NCBI RefSeq assembly: GCF_001446935.1
Contig: NZ_LKKK01000001.1
Location: 1,116,001-1,180,000, forward strand
Source of the DNA: Pseudomonas sp. TTU2014-080ASC
GTDB taxonomy: Bacteria > Pseudomonadota > Gammaproteobacteria > Pseudomonadales > Pseudomonadaceae
Direction: 5' to 3'
Length of the DNA stretch: 64,000 nt
In this document: positions 57,586 to 64,000 of the stretch, in pieces
Numbering within the stretch: position 1 is the first letter of the stretch
Layout: each line of letters begins with the position of its first letter
The notes under the pieces: model-generated
Seen by the model: only the letters and a program-made list of their open reading frames with translations
Databases searched by the model: none
What the model was told of the DNA's origin: nothing
Position numbers and translations under genes: made by a program

Positions 57586-58088
57586 GGGGCCTTGTCTCCG
57601 GACTTCTCACTTTTGAACATATCCAGTGCGAGCAAAATCGCACCGCAGGTAATCGCCGTGTCGGCGATGTTGAATGCAGGGAAGTACCACTTGTTCTGCC
57701 AGTGAACCAGGATGAAATCCACCACATGGCCGAAAATCACCCGATCCACTAGGTTGCCCAAGGCGCCGCCCAACACCAGTGCCAGCGCAACCGCCAGCCA
57801 GGTTTCGTGGGGTTTCAGGCGCTTGAGCCAGACCACTAGCACAACGCTGACGACCACAGCGATGGCTGCGAAAAACCAGCGCTGCCAGCCTGCTGCATCG
57901 GCCAGAAAACTGAATGCGGCTCCGGTGTTGTAGGCCAGTGTCCAGCTGAAGTAATCAGGGATGATCACAATCTGCTGGTACATGGTCAGGCTGTTATCAA
58001 AGTAGAACTTTGTCGCCTGGTCGATCACAAACACCAGCAACGTCAGCCATAACCAGACCAACCGTCCATAGCCGCCAGTTTTAGGCAT
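57582..58088 (-). CDS. lspA: Lipoprotein signal peptidase
   Basis: A 168-aa inner-membrane aspartic peptidase with four membrane helices that cleaves prolipoproteins (BamD here is one substrate). The catalytic aspartates lie in [15 protein letters not shown] and FNIADTAI. The ATG at 58088 is chosen from the conserved N-terminus; it overlaps the ileS stop by 8 bases. Confidence 0.95.
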   Translation of the reverse strand: MPKTGGYGRLVWLWLTLLVFVIDQATKFYFDNSLTMYQQIVIIPDYFSWTLAYNTGAAFSFLADAAGWQRWFFAAIAVVVSVVLVVWLKRLKPHETWLAVALALVLGGALGNLVDRVIFGHVVDFILVHWQNKWYFPAFNIADTAITCGAILLALDMFKSEKSGDKAP

Positions 58089-60912
58089 AGTGGCGAACCT
58101 CTCCTTCACCTTCGATGTTGTCCACACAGCGACCGCAGATTTCTGGGTGCGCCGGGTTCACGCCGACGTCTTCACGGTGGTGCCAGCAGCGGGCACACTT
58201 GGCGTGGCTGGATTTCACTACCTTGAGCTTCAGGCCGGACACTTCAGTTTCCACCGCATCAGCAGGTGCAGACGCCAGCGGTGCCAGTGTTGCAGTGGAA
58301 GTGATCAGCACAAAACGCAGTTCGTTGCCCAGTTTGTTCAGGTCTGCGATCAGCGCATCTTCAGCGAACACGGTCACTTCAGCTTGCAGGTTGCCGCCGA
58401 TGGCTTTGGCTGCACGCTGGTTTTCCAGTTCTTTGTTCACGGCTGCTTTAACGGCCATGACGCGATCCCAGAAGGCGCGATCCAGTTCAGCATCAGCAGG
58501 CAGCTCGCTCAGGCCTTGATACCAGCCGTTGAGCATGACCGACTCGTTACGCTCGCCCGGCAGGTATTCCCACAGCTCGTCCGCGGTGAAGGCCAGTACC
58601 GGAGCGATCCAGCGCACCAGCGCTTCAGCGATGTGGTACAGCGCCGTCTGGCAGGAGCGACGGGCCAGGCTGTTGGCCTGAGTGGTGTACTGACGGTCTT
58701 TGATGATGTCGAGGTAGAAACCGCCCAGCTCCTGCACGCAGAAGTTATGAACTTTCTGGTAGACGTTCCAGAAACGGTAGCTCTCGTAAGCCTCTTCGAG
58801 CTCACGTTGCAGCAGCAGCGCACGGTCCACTGCCCAACGGTCCAGAGCCAGCATGTCTTCGGCCGCGACAAGGTGCTGCGCCGGGTCAAAGCCATTCAGG
58901 TTGGAGAGCAGGAAGCGCGCGGTGTTACGGATACGGCGATAGGAGTCAGCGCTGCGTTGCAGGATGACTTTGGACACCGCCATTTCACCGGAGTAGTCGG
59001 TGGACGATACCCACAAGCGCATGATGTCGGCGCCCAAGGTGTCGTTCACTTCCTGCGGTGCAACCACGTTGCCCAGGGATTTGGACATTTTGCGGCCATT
59101 TTCATCGACCACAAAACCGTGGGTCAGCAGCTCTTTGTACGGCGCATGGCCGTCGATGGCACTGCCAGTCAGCAGGGATGAGTGGAACCAACCGCGATGC
59201 TGGTCGCTACCTTCCAGGTACAGATCGGCACGCGGGCCGCTGGTGTGGCCCAGCGGATGGGAGCCACGCAGCACGTGCCAGTGGGTGGTACCGGAGTCGA
59301 ACCAGACGTCCAAGGTGTCACTGATTTTGTCGTACTGAGCGGCTTCATCGCCCAGCAGCTCGGCAGCATCCAGTTTGAACCAAGCCTCGATGCCCTCCTG
59401 CTCGACACGCTTGGCCACCTCTTCCATCAGCTCAGCGGTGCGCGGGTGCAGATCACCGGTGGCTTTATCAAGGAAGAACGGGATCGGCACACCCCAGTTA
59501 CGCTGACGGGAGATGCACCAGTCAGGACGACCAGCGATCATGCTGTGCAGACGCGCCTGGCCCCAGGCCGGTACGAATTTGGTCTGATCAATGGCTGCCA
59601 GCGCACGCTCACGCAGGGTTGGGCCTTCGTTCGGTTGCTTATCCATGCCCACGAACCACTGCGCAGTCGCGCGGTAGATCAGCGGCGTTTTGTGACGCCA
59701 GCAGTGCATGTAGCTGTGCTGGATCGGTGCATGCTTGAGCAGCGCGCCCACTTCTTCCAGCTTGGCGACGATGGCCGGGTTGGCCTTCCAAATGAACTGG
59801 CCGCCGAACAACGGCAGGTCGGCAACATACACACCGTTGCTCTGCACTGGATTGAGAATGTCATCGTTGCTCATGCCGTACTGTTTACAGGTACGGAAGT
59901 CATCCTCACCGTAAGCAGGAGCGGAGTGAACAACACCGGTACCAGAGCCCAGTTCAACGTACTCGGCCAGATAGACCGGCGAAAAGCGCTCATAGAACGG
60001 ATGACGGAAGCGGATCAGATCCAGCGCAACCCCCTGAGTGGTGGCGATCACTTCACCTTGCAGGTCGTAGCGAGCCAAGCAGCTTTCAACCAGCTCTTCC
60101 GCCAGGACCAACAGGCGCTCGCCGGTATCAACCAGCGCGTAAGTGAATTCCGGGTGTACGTTCAGTGCCTGGTTAGCTGGAATGGTCCACGGGGTGGTGG
60201 TCCAGATCACAATGGAAGCAGGCTTCGGCAGGCTGGACAGGCCGAATGCGGCGGCCAACTTGTCGGCGTCTTCTACGGCGAAGGCAACGTCAATGGCATC
60301 GGACTTCTTGTCCTGATATTCCACCTCAGCTTCAGCCAGTGCCGAGCCGCAGTCAAAACACCAGTTGACCGGCTTCAGACCTTTGAACACGAAGCCTTTT
60401 TTGACCATTTCAGCCAGAGCGCGGATTTCTCCAGCTTCGTTGGCGAAGTTCATGGTCTTGTAGGGATTGTCCCAATCACCCAGCACACCCAGGCGAATAA
60501 AGTCAGCCTTTTGTCCTTCGATCTGCTCACCGGCGTAGGTGCGGCAGCGTTCCCGGGTCAGGTCAGACGGCTGATTTTTACCGAAAGTGGTCTCGACCTT
60601 ATGCTCAATCGGCAGGCCGTGGCAGTCCCAGCCCGGCACATACGGGGCATCGTAGCCAGCCAAAGTCTTGGAGCGGGTGATGATGTCTTTAAGAATTTTG
60701 TTAACCGCGTGACCGATGTGAATACTGCCGTTGGCATAGGGTGGGCCGTCGTGCAGAACGAACTTCGGGCGGCCTTCGCCTTGCGCGCGCAGCTTCTGAT
60801 ACAGGCCAATATCGTTCCAACGCTGCAGAATCTGCGGCTCGCGCTGTGGCAGGCCGGCCTTCATCGGAAACTGGGTGTCGGGCAGATTTAGCGTGGCTTT
60901 GTAATCGGTCAT
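58081..60912 (-). CDS. ileS: Isoleucyl-tRNA synthetase
   Basis: A 943-aa class I synthetase charging tRNA-Ile. The HIGH motif is in [12 protein letters not shown] near residue 65, the CP1 editing domain is present, KMSKS is in [10 protein letters not shown], and a C-terminal zinc finger has CARC and CGRC. The ATG at 60912 begins the conserved [12 protein letters not shown]. It is of the mupirocin-sensitive (IleS1-like) bacterial type, judging from length and zinc finger. 10 bases separate it from ribF. Confidence 0.96.
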   Translation of the reverse strand: MTDYKATLNLPDTQFPMKAGLPQREPQILQRWNDIGLYQKLRAQGEGRPKFVLHDGPPYANGSIHIGHAVNKILKDIITRSKTLAGYDAPYVPGWDCHGLPIEHKVETTFGKNQPSDLTRERCRTYAGEQIEGQKADFIRLGVLGDWDNPYKTMNFANEAGEIRALAEMVKKGFVFKGLKPVNWCFDCGSALAEAEVEYQDKKSDAIDVAFAVEDADKLAAAFGLSSLPKPASIVIWTTTPWTIPANQALNVHPEFTYALVDTGERLLVLAEELVESCLARYDLQGEVIATTQGVALDLIRFRHPFYERFSPVYLAEYVELGSGTGVVHSAPAYGEDDFRTCKQYGMSNDDILNPVQSNGVYVADLPLFGGQFIWKANPAIVAKLEEVGALLKHAPIQHSYMHCWRHKTPLIYRATAQWFVGMDKQPNEGPTLRERALAAIDQTKFVPAWGQARLHSMIAGRPDWCISRQRNWGVPIPFFLDKATGDLHPRTAELMEEVAKRVEQEGIEAWFKLDAAELLGDEAAQYDKISDTLDVWFDSGTTHWHVLRGSHPLGHTSGPRADLYLEGSDQHRGWFHSSLLTGSAIDGHAPYKELLTHGFVVDENGRKMSKSLGNVVAPQEVNDTLGADIMRLWVSSTDYSGEMAVSKVILQRSADSYRRIRNTARFLLSNLNGFDPAQHLVAAEDMLALDRWAVDRALLLQRELEEAYESYRFWNVYQKVHNFCVQELGGFYLDIIKDRQYTTQANSLARRSCQTALYHIAEALVRWIAPVLAFTADELWEYLPGERNESVMLNGWYQGLSELPADAELDRAFWDRVMAVKAAVNKELENQRAAKAIGGNLQAEVTVFAEDALIADLNKLGNELRFVLITSTATLAPLASAPADAVETEVSGLKLKVVKSSHAKCARCWHHREDVGVNPAHPEICGRCVDNIEGEGEVRHYA

Positions 60913-60922
60913 CTCAGGCTCT

Positions 60923-61861
60923 TCACTTAAGCGGTTGACCCTGCCAATGGGCACGGGCGGCGGCAATGTCGGCGGCTATTGCCGTCTTTAATTCCTCAAG
61001 GGAGGCAAAACGCTGCTCATCACGCAGCTTGCGGTGGAATGCCACCGATAAACGACGACCGTATAAGTCGCCGGCAAAATCCAGTAAATGCACTTCCAGG
61101 TGGGCTTTGCCATCACCTGTAACGCTCGGTCTAACGCCGATATTGGCCACACCCGGGCAGCTCTGGCCGTCAATTTCACAACTGACCAGATACACGCCTT
61201 TGAGTGGCACACGTTTACGCTTGAGCTGCACGTTGGCAGTAGGCGCATCCAGCTGGCGCCCCAATTTCTGTCCATGCAATACGCGGCCAGCAATTTCAAA
61301 GGGGCGTCCAAGCAAGTGCTCCGCCAGGTCAAAGTCTCCGGCAGCCAACGCTTCCCGCACGCGGGTACTGCTGACTCGCTCGGCACCTAACTCAACTGTA
61401 TGGGCCGCCTCTACGCTGAAGCCCTCACGCGAACCGGCCTCAGACAGAAAGGCAAAATCCCCCGCCCGATCACAGCCAAAACGAAAGTCATCGCCAACCT
61501 CAAGGTGTTGAACACCAAGACCATCGACCAGCACCTGCTGCACAAACTCGCTGGCGCTCAACTCGCGCAAACGGCGGTTGAAGGCCAAGCACAGCACGCG
61601 CTCAACACCTTCAGCAGCCAGCAGTGCAAGCTTATCGCGCAGGCGGCTCAGCCGTGCAGGCGCAGTATCAGGGGCAAAGAACTCCCGGGGCTGCGGTTCG
61701 AAAATAACCACACAACTCGGCACGCCGAGCTCTGCCGAGCGCTCACGCAAACGCGCCAAAATGGCCTGATGACCACGATGGACGCCGTCGAAATTACCTA
61801 TGGTGGCGACACAACCCCGATTCTCGGGTTTCAGGTTGTGTAAGCCTCGAACCAGCTGCAT
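60923..61861 (-). CDS. ribF: Bifunctional riboflavin kinase / FMN adenylyltransferase
   Basis: A 312-aa enzyme making FMN and FAD from riboflavin. The N-terminal adenylyltransferase domain has [14 protein letters not shown] and the C-terminal kinase domain has [19 protein letters not shown] residues and [10 protein letters not shown]. The ATG at 61861 ([10 protein letters not shown]) is the usual RibF start. Located between ileS and murJ, the standard Pseudomonas order. Confidence 0.95.
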   Translation of the reverse strand: MQLVRGLHNLKPENRGCVATIGNFDGVHRGHQAILARLRERSAELGVPSCVVIFEPQPREFFAPDTAPARLSRLRDKLALLAAEGVERVLCLAFNRRLRELSASEFVQQVLVDGLGVQHLEVGDDFRFGCDRAGDFAFLSEAGSREGFSVEAAHTVELGAERVSSTRVREALAAGDFDLAEHLLGRPFEIAGRVLHGQKLGRQLDAPTANVQLKRKRVPLKGVYLVSCEIDGQSCPGVANIGVRPSVTGDGKAHLEVHLLDFAGDLYGRRLSVAFHRKLRDEQRFASLEELKTAIAADIAAARAHWQGQPLK

Positions 61862-61942
61862 AGCGCGCTTCTTGCTCATAAAGTGGTCGATTATACGCAC
61901 ACAGCGCGACTGACAACAGGCGGCAGTAATGCCACCTGGCAA

Positions 61943-63487
61943 TCAGTAGGCGGCACGACGGGAAAAATCACGCAGACGGAACCCTAACAGCAGCAACATG
62001 CCGAAATAACTCAGCAGTCCCGCCACCACCAATCCAGCCAGACGCACCAAGCGCCACAGCATGGTACCGTCAGCCCAGGCGGGCATGTAATACATGCAGG
62101 CCAGTAGCACTGCAGCCATAAAGGCCACTGCCAGCAACACTTTGCCCAAGAACACAGCCCAACCGGCCTGCGGCTTAAACATGTCAGCCTGGCGCAATTT
62201 CCAATACAGCAAACCGGCATTCATACAGGCCGCAAGCCCGATGGCCAGCGCCAACCCGGCATGCGCAAGCGGGAATACGAAAACGAACAAAACGTTCATC
62301 ACCTGCGTAGCGACCAACGTAAACAGGGCGATCCGTACCGGCGTCTTAATGTTCTGCTGCGCGTAGAAGCCAGGTGCCAGAATCTTCACTAAAATAATGC
62401 CGAGCAAGCCAATGGAATAGGCAATCAGCGCCTGCTGTGTCATCAGCGCATCATTGGCCGTGAACTTGCCGTACTGAAACAAGGACACCGTCAGCGGCTC
62501 AGCCAGCACAGCCAATGCCACCGCGCTGGGCAACGCCAGCAAAAAGCACAGGCGCAGCCCCCAATCGAGCAGCTTGCTGTACTCATCACGATTGGAGGCC
62601 GAGTAGGTTTTCGCCAGCGCTGGCAGCAGGATCGTGCCCAGAGCGACACCCAAAACTCCCGACGGCAGCTCCATCAGACGATCCGCGTAATACATCCAAG
62701 AGACGGACCCTGCGACCAGGAACGAAGCAAAAATGGTGTTGATGATCAGCGAAATCTGACTGACTGACACCCCAAAAATCGCCGGCCCCATCTGCTTCAT
62801 GACCCGCCAAACGCCCGTATCCTTGAGACTCAGGCGTGGCAACACAAGCATGCCGATCTTCTTCAGATGTGGTAGTTGGAACAGCAACTGCATCAACCCG
62901 CCGACCAACACCGCCCAACCCAACGCCATAATCGGCGGATCAAAGTAAGGGGTCAGGAATACCGCAAAAACAATCATGCTGACATTCAGCAGAGTCGGCA
63001 CAAATGCAGGAACCGTGTAGCGGTTCCAAGTGTTAAGTACTGCTCCAGCCAGCGACGACAGTGAAATTAACAAAATATAAGGAAACGTAATGCGCAGCAG
63101 ATCCGTGGTCAGCGCAAAACGATCGGCCTCATCCGCAAAGCCCGGCGCAGATACCCAGACAATCCAAGGCGCAGCCAGCACGCCGATAAACGTCACCAGC
63201 GCCAAAACCAACGTCAGCAGGCCAGTGACATACGCCAGAAACGTCCGGGCGGCCTCATCCCCTTGCTGAGTTTTGTATTCCGCCAGAATCGGTACAAATG
63301 CCTGAGAAAAAGCGCCCTCAGCAAAAATCCGACGCAACAAATTGGGCAATTTAAAGGCCACAACAAAGGCATCCGACGCTACACCAGCACCGAACACACG
63401 GGCAATGATCGTGTCACGAACGAAGCCCAATACCCGTGAAAGCATGGTCATCGAACTGACAGCAGCCAGCGATTTAAGCAAATTCAT
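61943..63487 (-). CDS. murJ: Lipid II flippase MurJ
   Basis: A 514-aa polytopic protein with about 14 membrane helices of the MOP exporter superfamily. It flips lipid II for peptidoglycan synthesis. The conserved stretches are [19 protein letters not shown], the lining arginines and the [17 protein letters not shown] motif. The ATG at 63487 starts [11 protein letters not shown], the typical N-terminus. Divergent from rpsT. Confidence 0.96.
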   Translation of the reverse strand: MNLLKSLAAVSSMTMLSRVLGFVRDTIIARVFGAGVASDAFVVAFKLPNLLRRIFAEGAFSQAFVPILAEYKTQQGDEAARTFLAYVTGLLTLVLALVTFIGVLAAPWIVWVSAPGFADEADRFALTTDLLRITFPYILLISLSSLAGAVLNTWNRYTVPAFVPTLLNVSMIVFAVFLTPYFDPPIMALGWAVLVGGLMQLLFQLPHLKKIGMLVLPRLSLKDTGVWRVMKQMGPAIFGVSVSQISLIINTIFASFLVAGSVSWMYYADRLMELPSGVLGVALGTILLPALAKTYSASNRDEYSKLLDWGLRLCFLLALPSAVALAVLAEPLTVSLFQYGKFTANDALMTQQALIAYSIGLLGIILVKILAPGFYAQQNIKTPVRIALFTLVATQVMNVLFVFVFPLAHAGLALAIGLAACMNAGLLYWKLRQADMFKPQAGWAVFLGKVLLAVAFMAAVLLACMYYMPAWADGTMLWRLVRLAGLVVAGLLSYFGMLLLLGFRLRDFSRRAAY

Positions 63488-63681
63488 GTAATAATTCGAC
63501 TTCCGCAACGTGCATGCCCGCCGAATGGATACGACGGCACAAAGCAGTGGAGTGTAGCGATCCTCTACTTAGCAGACCAGCACGACAAGCATGAAACACG
63601 CTTGACAGGGCCGACTCATATCGGCATGATTCGCGGCCTTATTTGTTTGTAACCCCCCAGTTTTTTTCGAGGAGCTTGACG

Positions 63682-63960
63682 GTGGCCAATACACCTTCTG
63701 CCAAAAAACGCGCCAAACAGGCTGAGAAGCGTCGTAGCCATAACGCCAGCCAGCGCTCCATGGTTCGTACCTACATCAAGAACGTTGTAAAGGCTATCGA
63801 AGCCAAAGATCTTGATCAGGCCAAGACCGCTTACACCCTGGCTGTGCCGGTAATCGACCGTATGGCCGACAAAGGCATCATCCACAAGAACAAAGCAGCT
63901 CGTCATAAGAGCCGCCTGAACGGCCACATTAAGGCCCTGGGCGAAGCTGCTGCCGCTTAA
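63682..63960 (+). CDS. rpsT: 30S ribosomal protein S20
   Basis: A 92-aa helical, Lys/Ala-rich protein ([18 protein letters not shown]...) binding 16S rRNA. The start is GTG at 63682, with GAGGAG 8 bases upstream; a non-ATG start is a known feature of rpsT and suits its autoregulation. The upstream AT-rich gap is its promoter. The window ends in what looks like the first half of its terminator (AAAAACCGGCCTCTGG at 63985-64000). Confidence 0.95.
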   Translation: MANTPSAKKRAKQAEKRRSHNASQRSMVRTYIKNVVKAIEAKDLDQAKTAYTLAVPVIDRMADKGIIHKNKAARHKSRLNGHIKALGEAAAA

Positions 63961-64000
63961 TCAGCGACTCAGCTAGTGTTCTTGAAAAACCGGCCTCTGG

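Noticed and set aside
59182..60891. A 569-codon open frame opposite ileS
   Set aside because: Antisense to an unambiguous synthetase gene; no independent signal.

Overview
The window is a chromosomal segment of a Pseudomonas-lineage gammaproteobacterium. Gene content and order follow the P. aeruginosa backbone in long blocks: MCP-ampE-ampD-nadC, the pilin locus with pilBCD-coaE-yacG, ndh, clpB-pgeF-rluD-bamD-pilS-pilR-thiO-fimT-fimU-pilVWX-pilY1-pilE, and ispH-fkpB-lspA-ileS-ribF-murJ-rpsT. Coding is dense and GC-rich, and REP-like palindromes with a TAGGGTG...CACCCTA signature fill several gaps.

Layout. 0.5-6.2 kb: prfC, a large unknown EF-hand membrane protein, a TatD-family nuclease and a 152-bp tandem REP array. 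5.9-17.4 kb: a nitrogen-scavenging island with fmdB and fmdA (formamidase), an Urt-type ABC transporter for urea or short amides (urtABCDE), and, divergent from it, a giant hybrid histidine kinase carrying an NCS1-permease domain plus its LuxR-type response regulator. Similar 16-bp palindromes (TACGT-N6-ACGTA) lie upstream of both fmdA and urtA and are good candidates for the regulator's operator. 17.5-25 kb: a chemoreceptor, ampDE (peptidoglycan recycling), a DUF1631 protein and nadC.

25-32 kb is the most unusual part. At the position where Pseudomonas carries pilA, divergent from pilBCD, there is no full-length PilA. Instead there is a 61-codon prepilin (mature part about 52 residues), preceded by a convincing sigma-54 promoter. 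A Sec-secreted six-cysteine protein follows directly, then an AT-rich ABC-transporter trio (permease, single-TM protein, ATPase). This resembles the short PilA-N / PilA-C pilin pairs and pilGHI-type ABC genes of Geobacter and Myxococcus rather than a normal Pseudomonas pilin cassette. The same window supplies the assembly ATPase PilB, platform PilC, peptidase PilD, the PilS/PilR pair that would drive the sigma-54 promoter, and the minor-pilin operon. That operon includes a PilY1 with an extra helical insertion of about 360 residues and an unplaced 108-aa secreted protein between pilX and pilY1.

32-64 kb is otherwise conserved housekeeping: coenzyme A synthesis, NADH dehydrogenase II, a Lys/Pro/Asn tRNA cluster, ClpB with a sigma-32-like promoter, RluD, BamD, IspH, lipoprotein signal peptidase, IleRS, RibF, MurJ and ribosomal protein S20 at the right edge.
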